A DNA stretch of 7,500 nt from Acidimicrobiales bacterium (GCA_025358985.1 JANYHQ010000731.1:1-7500), one strand, 5' to 3'; counted from the first letter of the stretch, positions 1-5,940 are shown. Numbers and translations are program-made. The notes: generated from the letters alone by a model not told the origin.

Positions 1-1
1 T

Positions 2-100
2 GACGCATCCGTGAAGCAGTGCAAAGTAGTAGTGGATTTGGCGCGCCAATTGGCCGCCCGTGATCCGGAGTTGGCCGCTAGTTACGGGTTCTCCGCATGA
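2..100 (+). CDS. C-terminal fragment of an unidentified upstream gene
   Basis: The frame starting at base 2 is open from the window edge and ends at a TGA at 98-100, giving the last 32 residues of a protein that finishes ...PELAASYGFSA. The residues are a plausible soluble helical tail (charged and Ala-rich, with DLARQLAARDP inside), and codon use matches the neighbours. Its stop overlaps the start of the CitE-like gene in an ATGA arrangement, which is typical of translationally coupled genes in one operon. This argues that the tail is real and that the two genes are co-transcribed. The family cannot be identified from so short a piece. Confidence 0.6.
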   Translation, partial: DASVKQCKVVVDLARQLAARDPELAASYGFSA

Positions 101-966
101 CCGATAGTTCTCTACGCCCCCGCCGATCGGTGTTGTACATGCCGGCCGCTAACGAACGAGCCCTGGAAAAGGCCAAATCCATTGCCGCCGATGCCATCAT
201 CTTCGACCTCGAGGATGCAGTGGCCCCCGACGCCAAGGACGCCGCCCGTCCCAATGCCTGCGCTGCGGCCTCATCCGGGCAGTACGGCACTCGCGAGCTC
301 ACTATCCGCTGCAACGGTTTGGACACTCCGTGGGGGGCTGCTGATGTAGCTGCGGCGGCCACCTCAGGCGCAGCTGCGGTGGTGATCCCCAAAGTGGCAT
401 CGGTGGCGTATGTAGATGAGATCTGCGCCCATCTTGATGCCGCCGGCGCTCCCGCCACCATGAGCATTTGGGCCATGATCGAAACGCCTACCGCTATCTT
501 TGACGTGCGCGCCATTGCCGCTCATCCCCGCCTGTCCGTGTTGGTGATGGGCACCAACGATTTGGCCCGCGAACTGCGAGCCGAACTCATACCCGGTCGC
601 CAACCGTTGCTTTCCCATCTGGCCACCGCGTTGGCCGCCGCCCGCGAGGCCGGGAAAGTGATCCTCGACGGTGTGTACAACGACGTGAAAGACCTGGATG
701 GGTTCAGAGCCGAGTGCATCCAGGGCGCCCAGATGGGCTTCGACGGAAAGACCCTCATCCATCCCGGTCAGGTGGACATCACCAACGATGTATGGGCCCC
801 CACCTCGGAAGAGATATTATATGCGCGCAGGGTGATTGCGGCTTTTGATGAAGGGCTGGCATCGGGTCGCGGCGTAGTGACGGTAGACGGCCGCATGATT
901 GAGAACCTGCATGTGGCCAACGCCCAACACACCATTGCCGTGGCCGACGCCATTGCCTCGCTATGA
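97..966 (+). CDS. CitE-like CoA-ester lyase (HpcH/HpaI aldolase family; malyl-CoA lyase/thioesterase type)
   Basis: 289 residues, a normal length for the family. It is a TIM-barrel enzyme that cleaves or hydrolyses 3-hydroxyacyl-CoA esters such as malyl-, citramalyl- or beta-methylmalyl-CoA with Mg2+, in the cytoplasm. Visible motifs, in order: RRSVLYMPAAN (9-19), FDLEDAV (36-42), IRCNGLDTPWG (70-80) with the substrate/metal-site Arg at 71, IPKV (97-100), MIETP (127-131) with the metal ligand Glu129, MGTNDLA (151-157) with metal ligand Asp155, and GFDGKTLIHPGQV (214-226), the CoA-binding and C-terminal lid region. All expected catalytic residues are present. No citrate lyase alpha or gamma (acyl-carrier) subunit gene is nearby, so true citrate lyase is unlikely. 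The exact substrate cannot be told from sequence. The ATG start is fixed by the 4-bp overlap with the preceding gene; no clear Shine-Dalgarno is visible, so translation probably depends on coupling. It converges on the minus-strand operon with an 8-bp gap. Confidence 0.9.
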   Translation: MTDSSLRPRRSVLYMPAANERALEKAKSIAADAIIFDLEDAVAPDAKDAARPNACAAASSGQYGTRELTIRCNGLDTPWGAADVAAAATSGAAAVVIPKVASVAYVDEICAHLDAAGAPATMSIWAMIETPTAIFDVRAIAAHPRLSVLVMGTNDLARELRAELIPGRQPLLSHLATALAAAREAGKVILDGVYNDVKDLDGFRAECIQGAQMGFDGKTLIHPGQVDITNDVWAPTSEEILYARRVIAAFDEGLASGRGVVTVDGRMIENLHVANAQHTIAVADAIASL

Positions 967-974
967 CGCCCTTG

Positions 975-1886
975 TTATGACGATTCGTCGATGCGCACCA
1001 GTACCCAGTCTTGATCGCCAGCCATCACGTTGGCCTTGCAGTACTTACAAATGCCAGCCAAGTCCACTTTGAGTGGTGCCCCGCAATTGGGGCACTTCTG
1101 CGACAGCGTGCCCGCACCTACTTGCGTCACGGCGGTGGCGGCGCGCTGGAATGTCCATACCTCTGTCCACGCTTCGATGTCCTTGTCGCCACCCTTGCGC
1201 TTCATGGTTTTGGCGTCCACCTCGTAGTCGCGACATCGCGCCTCGAACTTCACCGACACCGAGTCCTTCCCCGCTGATGAGTCAGCGCGCACGATGGATG
1301 CCTTGTTCACCGCCAAATCGTCCATGACGCTACGCACGCCCTTGGCCTGTTGATCGGTGATCTGGGTGCGATGGGTTTGCCAGATGCCATCGGCCATCAC
1401 CTGACGTGACTGGTCCGGGTCTTGATCCGTCCACGCCTTCTGGATGATGAAGAACTGCTTCTCTGTACCGGCCAAGAATGCCGTTTCGTCGAAGGCCGGA
1501 TCATGGGCCTTGATGGCAGCCACACCCGCACCACCTCCCGACGAAGACGCTTTGCCGGCCTCGTCTTGCACCTTCTTGGCCAGGGCCAAGCCCGCCGCCA
1601 TGAGGCCCGCCGCGCCGGCCGCCATAGCTGCTGCCTTGGCCGGATCCTTGGACTTCATACGCTGGAACACGAAGTAGCCAACGCCGGCCACAAGCACCAA
1701 AAACACCAACCCGCCGATGATGCCGCCGATACCGCCTCCGCCCCGCGAGCCATATGAGGAGGATGACGACGATGACGAGTGACTCTTGCGACCCCCAGCG
1801 CGCGCCAGGACGGCGCCGTACCGGACAGATGAATGGATGGATGCCGAGTACACCCTGGTGGCTGTGTTGCTAAGTGTGCCTATCAT
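975..1886 (-). CDS. Tim44-like membrane protein with C-terminal zinc ribbon
   Basis: Last gene of the four-gene operon, 303 residues from the ATG chosen here. In order: a Ser/Gly-rich N-terminus with an eight-serine run (37-44) and a Gly patch (49-59); a strong membrane segment (about 52-74, GGIIGGLVFLVLVAGVGYFV); a second Ala/Gly/Met-rich hydrophobic stretch (about 85-104) that may form a hairpin with it; a Tim44/MBA1-like domain (about 125-250, including AFLAGTEKQFFIIQKAW and EAWTEVWTFQR); and a zinc ribbon with Cys265, 268, 280 and 283. Tim44-like domains are NTF2-fold, membrane-associated modules. The bacterial versions have no firmly assigned role and no link to protein import should be assumed. 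The ATG at 1886-1884 overlaps the preceding stop by one base (TGATG), favouring coupled translation. The frame can extend upstream to a TTG at 1907, adding seven residues, but that start is less likely. Confidence 0.85.
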   Translation of the reverse strand: MIGTLSNTATRVYSASIHSSVRYGAVLARAGGRKSHSSSSSSSSYGSRGGGGIGGIIGGLVFLVLVAGVGYFVFQRMKSKDPAKAAAMAAGAAGLMAAGLALAKKVQDEAGKASSSGGGAGVAAIKAHDPAFDETAFLAGTEKQFFIIQKAWTDQDPDQSRQVMADGIWQTHRTQITDQQAKGVRSVMDDLAVNKASIVRADSSAGKDSVSVKFEARCRDYEVDAKTMKRKGGDKDIEAWTEVWTFQRAATAVTQVGAGTLSQKCPNCGAPLKVDLAGICKYCKANVMAGDQDWVLVRIDESS

Positions 1887-3034
1887 CACGCGACCACCGT
1901 TCCGCAATCAGCACAGAACTTGGCCCCGGGCGCCAATGCAGTGTCGCAATTTGTACAGTTCGCCACCTTGGGCGCAGTGGCCGTGCCACAGCTACCGCAG
2001 AACTTGGCCCCCACCGCCACATCGGCATGGCACGACGCACACGACACCGTGGGTGGCGCCGTGGCCGTGCCACAACCGCCACAGAACTTGGCGCCGGCCG
2101 GCACCTGGGCTGCACAGTTGGCACAGGCCATCGTGGTGCCGCCACCCATCCCTGGAAATGCCGTGGTGGGAGGAGGCGGGGGAGCCGCCGCGGGACCCTG
2201 CTGAGCGGCACCACCCACGCCGAATCCGGTAGCGAGGAAGGCCCCTTGCGTGGCCCCTCCACCTTGGCTCATACCCTCCCCCGCACCTCGCATCATCTCG
2301 GCGCGAGCCGCTTCGGTATAACTGCCAGCCAACTGCGTGTACACCACATCATTGGCAAACTTCTTCAACCGGCCCAGGTCCTCCTCGGACAAATTGATGT
2401 CGAAGTTGCCCATCCTCACAATAGCCAAGCCGTACGACAACAGCGCCTCGTTGGTGGATGCCACCACCGACTCTTCCAACTCCGGCATGTACGCCGACAG
2501 CCCCATCACCGGCCACCCATGACGCACGATGTTGCGGGTGACATCTACCTTCATGGTCTTCATCAGCATCTGATCCACCCAGTCCGTGATGCGCTCGTTG
2601 TCCGAGCAATCCACCGTGCCCACCAATCGGGTCACGATGGAGCTGGGATCGGTGACCCGCAACGAATATTCACCAAACACCCGCAGGCTCACCACCTGTT
2701 TGGTCTGCGGGTCGAACACGTCATCGATGCGCCCCCCGAAGGGTTCGTCCACGAACTCCCGAGTGCTTACGAAGTACAACTCGGCGCGATACATGTTCTT
2801 GGCCACGATGTTGTCTATGAGTACACCGAGACCGGGGATTTCATCGGCATCGATCTGGTGTTGACCGGGGCCCATCTCGGCAATGACGGAGCCCTTGTTG
2901 ACGAACAGCGCCCGCTGGTCCGCATTCACAATGGCCTTGGTGAATTTGCGGATGTTGATGTCGGGATGCTTGTAGAGGATTTGCCCCTTCTTGTCGTCGG
3001 GGGTGGCGATGAACTCTCTATCGAAAAGGGCCAT
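1886..3034 (-). CDS. SPFH (stomatin/prohibitin-like) protein with three C-terminal zinc ribbons, YdjI-like
   Basis: Third gene of the operon, 382 residues. Residues 1-240 are an SPFH/band-7 domain of the YdjI-like group (COG4260-type, often called virion core protein-like). Supporting sequence includes the FIATPDDKKGQILYKHPD opening, a QRALFVNKG strand (40-48), a GPGQHQID turn (55-62) and the DPSSIVTRLVG segment (129-139). A helical Ala/Met-rich part (about 220-255) leads to a Gly/Pro/Ala linker with a PPPPP run (about 255-302). Then come three Cys4 zinc ribbons of C-x2-C-x10-C-x2-C form at Cys304/307/318/321, 332/335/346/349 and 360/363/374/377. I see no N-terminal membrane helix, so it probably docks on a membrane through oligomerisation or a partner. 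SPFH proteins form large ring or microdomain scaffolds; the ribbons likely mediate protein contacts. The ATG is supported by GGAG nine bases upstream (3043-3046 region), and CTGAA/TTCAG arms flank that site. Confidence 0.9.
   Translation of the reverse strand: MALFDREFIATPDDKKGQILYKHPDINIRKFTKAIVNADQRALFVNKGSVIAEMGPGQHQIDADEIPGLGVLIDNIVAKNMYRAELYFVSTREFVDEPFGGRIDDVFDPQTKQVVSLRVFGEYSLRVTDPSSIVTRLVGTVDCSDNERITDWVDQMLMKTMKVDVTRNIVRHGWPVMGLSAYMPELEESVVASTNEALLSYGLAIVRMGNFDINLSEEDLGRLKKFANDVVYTQLAGSYTEAARAEMMRGAGEGMSQGGGATQGAFLATGFGVGGAAQQGPAAAPPPPPTTAFPGMGGGTTMACANCAAQVPAGAKFCGGCGTATAPPTVSCASCHADVAVGAKFCGSCGTATAPKVANCTNCDTALAPGAKFCADCGTVVA
1904..2125 (-). repeat. Three tandem 84-bp zinc-ribbon repeats in the SPFH gene
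   Basis: The three C-terminal zinc ribbons of the SPFH protein recur with an exact 28-codon (84-bp) period: Cys304, 332 and 360 start the units. The 9-base word cagaacttg (+ strand) recurs at 1914, 1998 and 2082, exactly 84 bases apart. Protein units 1 and 2 share 18 of 28 residues, including GAKFCG.CGTATAP; unit 3 is more diverged and ends at the protein C-terminus. This is an in-frame internal duplication series, not a mobile repeat. Confidence 0.9.
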
Positions 3035-3092
3035 GCTGAAGTGCTCCGTTCAGTGCAGGTGGACTACGGGCGAGACATGAGGGGAATATCGG
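3035..3092 (-). promoter_or_regulatory. Intra-operon gap with SPFH ribosome-binding site
   Basis: The 58 bases between the second AIM24 gene and the SPFH gene hold a good Shine-Dalgarno core, GGAG, nine bases before the SPFH ATG. On the minus strand the core sits in the loop between 5-bp complementary arms CTGAA and TTCAG. The arms are short, so regulation by folding is only a possibility. I see no strong promoter or terminator here, so the four genes are probably one transcript. Confidence 0.4.
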
Positions 3093-4013
3093 CTACCACT
3101 GGGTGGAGGTGTAGGTGGACTGATTCACCAGCGCCCTGCCGGGGTCTTCGAAGTGTTCGTACTGCGATTGCACACACACCCGCCCGGGCCCCGATAACCG
3201 TAACCATGCATACCGGTTGGCCACTGACGAGCTCCAACTCCCCCACACACTCGATGCGGCGGGATGCTCCAAATGCAGATACATCATTACGGACGGGTCT
3301 TTGTACAACAACGACGGGGGTTTGATGAGCACCGTTTGGCCAGGCGCCAAGTCGCGAATGAACGCGTTACCGCCAGCATGGAGCAGCAGTAGACCATGGC
3401 CGTCTGCAGATGAGAATTGGTCGATGTAGCGGCCCACCGGATAGTGCGTTTCGCGTTCGTCACCATTTCGGGTGGTGAACCACACGTTGGTTTGTTCCAC
3501 CTCGTATGCGATGTTGGACGTGGCCGCCAAGAAATGGTGCTCGTGAACGTCCACCGAAGTGCCGGCATGGACCGGGACGGCCACGATCTCTCCAGGCCGG
3601 TCGTGTGACAACGCAATCCGGCCGGGGCCCGTGGCCTGCGCCAGTACCAAGGGCAGCCCGCCACGCAACCGCTTCAAGCCACCCTTCATGGACATTGCTC
3701 CGAGGGCCACGTTGCCATCCGTCCACAGGATTGAATCGTGAGAGAAGTAGGCCCCATCGCCCGGAGCCAGTGTGAAGTCCGCCACCGGCACGAAGTCCCC
3801 TTCGATTTGTACCCGTGACTGACCGATCTGCAACCGGGTCATGTCGGCGATGGCGGGCAACTTCTCCCAGCCCGAGGCTGTGGTCACCAACTTCACATCA
3901 ACCGGCGCGCCACAGTGTGGGCACGAATTGGCCACCGTCTCGCTGCCGGTCTTGCACCAACGGCACAGGTATCCCATACCGGGAGCCACGGACTCCATCG
4001 GAGGCTCAGTCAC
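3093..4013 (-). CDS. AIM24-family protein with N-terminal zinc ribbon (second paralogue)
   Basis: Second gene of the operon, 306 residues. An N-terminal zinc ribbon (Cys17, Cys20, Cys31, Cys34: CRWCK...CPHCGAP) precedes an AIM24 domain (about 45-285), a double-stranded beta-roll fold with characteristic glycine turns: TGPGRIALSHDRPGEIVAVPV (128 on), LLLHAGGNAFIRDLAPGQTV (209-228), and LSGPGRVCVQSQ near the C-terminus. AIM24 is named after a yeast inner-mitochondrial-membrane protein; the bacterial role is unknown. It is clearly paralogous to the gene before it, but has an extra tail of about 20 residues (FEDPGRALVNQSTYTSTQW). The first start is a GTG at 4013 that overlaps the preceding stop by 8 bp; an in-frame ATG at 3998 (residue 6) would remove the overlap and is a fair alternative, since neither has a convincing ribosome-binding site. 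A 58-bp gap follows before the SPFH gene. Confidence 0.87.
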   Translation of the reverse strand: MTEPPMESVAPGMGYLCRWCKTGSETVANSCPHCGAPVDVKLVTTASGWEKLPAIADMTRLQIGQSRVQIEGDFVPVADFTLAPGDGAYFSHDSILWTDGNVALGAMSMKGGLKRLRGGLPLVLAQATGPGRIALSHDRPGEIVAVPVHAGTSVDVHEHHFLAATSNIAYEVEQTNVWFTTRNGDERETHYPVGRYIDQFSSADGHGLLLLHAGGNAFIRDLAPGQTVLIKPPSLLYKDPSVMMYLHLEHPAASSVWGSWSSSVANRYAWLRLSGPGRVCVQSQYEHFEDPGRALVNQSTYTSTQW

Positions 4014-4815
4014 CGTGGTGGTGGTACATCGATTGGATGCCCACCCGACCGGGGCCGGTCATACGAGCCAGCCACAGGCCATTGCGGCCGAACATACCCG
4101 TTTTGAGATCCTGCTGCTCCACGTTCATAATGACCGAACCGTCCTTGTAGAGGAACGCCCCGGGCTCCACCATGATGCTCTCCCCGGCGCCCAACGTGCG
4201 TTCGAACACATTGCCGAATCCGTGCAGCACCAGCACTCCGGGCCAATCGGTGGTGTGAAACTCATCCATATACATCTCGCCACCGTGTAGAACATTGCGA
4301 AAACCTTTGATCTTCTCGAACTGGTATTTCAACGTATGAGATGCCAGCAGGAAGGAGTGGCCGCGCACGTCGATTTCGGTGTTCGGAGGCATTGGGAGCA
4401 CCACCAGTTCGCCGGTGCCGTCACGCGAGAATGCGATACGGCCCGGTCCCGTGGCGAAGGTCATCACGAATGGCATACCGCCGAACAGTCGTCCCATGCC
4501 CCCGCCGGCCGTTTGCGCCACCGACATGGGCACTGCCTCGTCCTTCCACAGCAGGGCGTGATGTTCGAAGAACACCGCATCGGCGGCCGTCAGGGTGATG
4601 TCAGCCACCGGCACGATTTCGCCGTCCACCTGGATCACGCTGCCGGTGCCGAAGCCGATCTCGGTCATGTCCCTCAGGCGCGGAGCCTCCCGCCAGCCCG
4701 AGTCACTCACCAACTCAGCCCCACGCAGCGGGGCCCCACAACTGGTGCAACTGGCGGCCGACGGGTCATTGGGTGACTTGCACCACTTGCAGACGGCACG
4801 AACTCCATCGGTCAT
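4006..4815 (-). CDS. AIM24-family protein with N-terminal zinc ribbon (first paralogue)
   Basis: First gene of the operon, 269 residues. A short zinc ribbon opens the protein (Cys9, Cys12, Cys23, Cys26: CKWCK...CTSCGAPL) and is followed by an AIM24 domain (about 35-265). Landmarks are VDGEIVPVADITL (63-75), FFEHHALLWKDE (82-93), ATGPGRIAFSRDGTGELVV (121-139), the VLHGFGNVFERTLGAGESI strand pair (196-214), FLYKDGSV (221-228) and MTGPGRVGIQS (252-262). The two GPGR turns mark the paired beta-sheet halves of the fold. No membrane segment or signal peptide is seen, so the protein is probably cytoplasmic, perhaps membrane-associated through the zinc ribbon or partners. Its molecular function is not known. 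The ATG at 4815-4813 lies six bases after a candidate -10 box, so the mRNA may be leaderless. It overlaps the second AIM24 gene by 8 bp. Confidence 0.88.
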   Translation of the reverse strand: MTDGVRAVCKWCKSPNDPSAASCTSCGAPLRGAELVSDSGWREAPRLRDMTEIGFGTGSVIQVDGEIVPVADITLTAADAVFFEHHALLWKDEAVPMSVAQTAGGGMGRLFGGMPFVMTFATGPGRIAFSRDGTGELVVLPMPPNTEIDVRGHSFLLASHTLKYQFEKIKGFRNVLHGGEMYMDEFHTTDWPGVLVLHGFGNVFERTLGAGESIMVEPGAFLYKDGSVIMNVEQQDLKTGMFGRNGLWLARMTGPGRVGIQSMYHHHGD

Positions 4816-4821
4816 GGCTCG

Positions 4822-4850
4822 AATGTACGCCCTGGCCCCCCCGGTGTCAC
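4822..4850 (-). promoter_or_regulatory. Candidate promoter of the AIM24-SPFH-Tim44 operon (leaderless)
   Basis: Reading the minus strand, GTGACA (4850-4845) and TACATT (4827-4822) are separated by 17 bases. They match the -35 consensus TTGACA at four or five positions and the -10 consensus TATAAT at four. A TTGACG lies immediately upstream of the -35 box but would be 23 bases from the -10, too far. Six bases separate the -10 box from the ATG at 4815, so transcription would begin at or next to the start codon and give a leaderless mRNA, which is common in actinomycetes. No Shine-Dalgarno is seen before this ATG, consistent with that reading. Confidence 0.5.
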
Positions 4851-4907
4851 CGTCAACCTGGGGGTACCACCCGTCGCTCCGCCCAGTCCATCACCCCAGC
4901 GAGGCGA

Positions 4908-4925
4908 CCTCAGAACCTGCTGAGG
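4908..4925. promoter_or_regulatory. CCTCAG-N6-CTGAGG dyad, possible operator
   Basis: A perfect 6-bp inverted repeat with a 6-base spacer (CCTCAG AACCTG CTGAGG) lies in the divergent intergenic region, seven bases upstream of the candidate -35 box of the gdpD-like gene. Size and position suit a dimeric transcription factor acting near -45 to -62 of that promoter. It is about 95-110 bases upstream of the operon start. A chance occurrence cannot be excluded. Confidence 0.35.
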
Positions 4926-4931
4926 AAGCCG

Positions 4932-4961
4932 ATGACACCAATTCAGCGCCTCTGGTACGGT
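4932..4961 (+). promoter_or_regulatory. Candidate promoter of the GDPD-like gene (leaderless)
   Basis: ATGACA (4932-4937) and TACGGT (4956-4961) are spaced by 18 bases and resemble sigma-70-type -35 and -10 boxes; TAnnnT is the usual actinobacterial -10. Eight bases then lead to the ATG at 4970, so the transcript could start at the A of the initiation codon. There is no Shine-Dalgarno before this ATG. Confidence 0.5.
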
Positions 4962-4969
4962 GATGAGCG

Positions 4970-5851
4970 ATGAGTACGGTCCGTCGAGTGGGCGTGGTGT
5001 TGACCGTCATGGCGTTGGCCACGGCTGTGCCACATCCGGTGATGGCGGCACCGACGGTGAACCCATTCCTCACCGGACATACCCTTGTCATTCCGCACGG
5101 TGGCGGCGATGGTTTGTATCCCGAGAACACTATGCTCGCATATGAAAGGACAATGGCCATGGGGGCCGACGTGGTGGATGTGGATGTGAGCATGTCCTCG
5201 GACGGGGTACTGGTGGCCTTCCACGATTCCACCTTGGCGCCCCGCACCAACGGTTCGGGCCGCGTGGTTGCCACATCGCTGGCTGAGCTTCAGAAGGTTG
5301 ATGCCGGCTGGAGCTTCACGGGCCCCGGCGGTACTCATCCATTTCGGGGCAAGGGGGTAAGGATTCCCACGTTGGAATCCATAGTGCGGAAGTTTCCGCG
5401 TGCGCTGCTGTCACTCGACTTGAAAAATGAGTCGATGGCGATGATCAAGCCCACCTGTGCGCTATTGCAATCCATGAACCGCCGCACCGATGTATTCGTG
5501 GGCTCCAACAGCGACGCCCAGATCCTGGCGTTCCGAAAGGCCTGCCCCGACGTTCGTACCTCAGCCACCATGGTGGACGTGTACGCATCCCGCGACGCCC
5601 GCGCCAGCAACGACGCCTTATTCAAACCGGTATCACTGGTTGACCAACCACCATTTCGGGCTGATGATGGCACAGAACTGGTAAACAAAGAGTCATTGGC
5701 GTTTGCTCACAGTAAGGGTATTGCCATCCTCACCTGGGTGGTGGACGATCCCAAGGACATGAAACGCCTCATCACCTGGGGGGTGGATGGCATCTACACC
5801 CGCCGACCTGATGTACTCATTGCGGTGCTCAGGTCGATGGGAAAACGTTGA
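4970..5851 (+). CDS. Secreted glycerophosphodiester phosphodiesterase-family protein
   Basis: 293 residues. A signal peptide is clear: Arg5-Arg6, hydrophobic core about 7-20, predicted cleavage after Ala26 (PVMA|APTV), so it acts outside the cytoplasm. The rest is a GDPD TIM barrel, a family that hydrolyses glycerophosphodiesters to glycerol 3-phosphate and an alcohol. Motifs: IPHGGGDGLYPENT (41-54), GADVVDVDVSMSSDGVLVAFHD (65-86) with catalytic-type His43 and His85, NGSGRV (94-99), the IPTLESI segment (132-138), LSLDLK (148-153), ILTWVVDDP (253-261) and GVDGIYTRRPD (271-281). Two usual active-site residues differ: the Arg after the first His is Gly44, and the ExD metal motif is Asp70-Val-Asp72. 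Metal binding is still plausible but activity or substrate may be altered. The ATG at 4970 is the first start after an in-frame stop at 4964. The gene stands alone, divergent from the zinc-ribbon operon. Confidence 0.88.
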   Translation: MSTVRRVGVVLTVMALATAVPHPVMAAPTVNPFLTGHTLVIPHGGGDGLYPENTMLAYERTMAMGADVVDVDVSMSSDGVLVAFHDSTLAPRTNGSGRVVATSLAELQKVDAGWSFTGPGGTHPFRGKGVRIPTLESIVRKFPRALLSLDLKNESMAMIKPTCALLQSMNRRTDVFVGSNSDAQILAFRKACPDVRTSATMVDVYASRDARASNDALFKPVSLVDQPPFRADDGTELVNKESLAFAHSKGIAILTWVVDDPKDMKRLITWGVDGIYTRRPDVLIAVLRSMGKR

Positions 5852-5886
5852 GCTCTACGTTCGGCCGCGTCACGTCGGCACATCAA

Positions 5887-5940
5887 TTGGCGCCAAGCGT
5901 GGCGAATATTGACGAATTCGCCTGAGAAAGCCACTTGGCG
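5887..5940. terminator. Hairpin region between convergent genes, possible bidirectional terminator
   Basis: The 129-bp gap between the converging GDPD and acyl-CoA synthetase genes contains overlapping inverted repeats. GGCGAAT (5901-5907) pairs with ATTCGCC (5916-5922) around an 8-base loop. Alternatively CGCCAAG (5891-5897) plus TGGC (5900-5903) pairs with GCCA (5930-5933) plus CTTGGCG (5934-5940), forming an 11-bp stem with a 2-base bulge. TTGGCGCCAA (5887-5896) is also self-complementary. No T-run follows on either strand, so a standard intrinsic terminator is not shown; GC-rich actinomycetes often lack the T-run. Confidence 0.35.

Noticed and set aside
78..762. Minus-strand open frames opposite the CitE-like gene
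   Set aside because: The plus strand has every CitE-family motif; the antisense frames are Ala/Gly/His-rich and lack recognisable motifs or a promoter.
1751..1785. Simple-sequence run of Ser codons as a possible phase-variation tract
   Set aside because: It is a mixture of Ser codons rather than a pure repeat, and changes would add or remove serines in a disordered linker; there is no evidence of switching.
975..1886. Tim44-like protein as a component of a mitochondrial-type protein import motor
   Set aside because: The family name comes from the mitochondrial protein, but no Tim23, Hsp70 or other import gene is nearby; the domain is widespread in bacteria without that role.
1887..1907. TTG at 1907 as the start of the Tim44-like gene
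   Set aside because: It would add seven residues and a 22-bp overlap using a weak start codon; the ATG at 1886, overlapping the stop by one base, is the better start.
1874..3325. A 483-codon plus-strand open frame opposite the SPFH gene and the end of the second AIM24 gene
   Set aside because: It runs antisense to a clear SPFH/zinc-ribbon gene, its translation is His/Arg-rich low-quality sequence with no family motif, and it crosses two real genes. Long antisense frames are common in GC-rich DNA.
4861..4873. GGTACC-centred near-palindrome in the divergent promoter region
   Set aside because: Only six bases are fully symmetric and the G/C runs around it make this easy by chance; it is not placed like an operator for either promoter.
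4963..4965. ATG seven bases upstream of the GDPD start
   Set aside because: It is in a different frame and leads into a short motif-free frame; the frame with the signal peptide and GDPD motifs starts at 4970.
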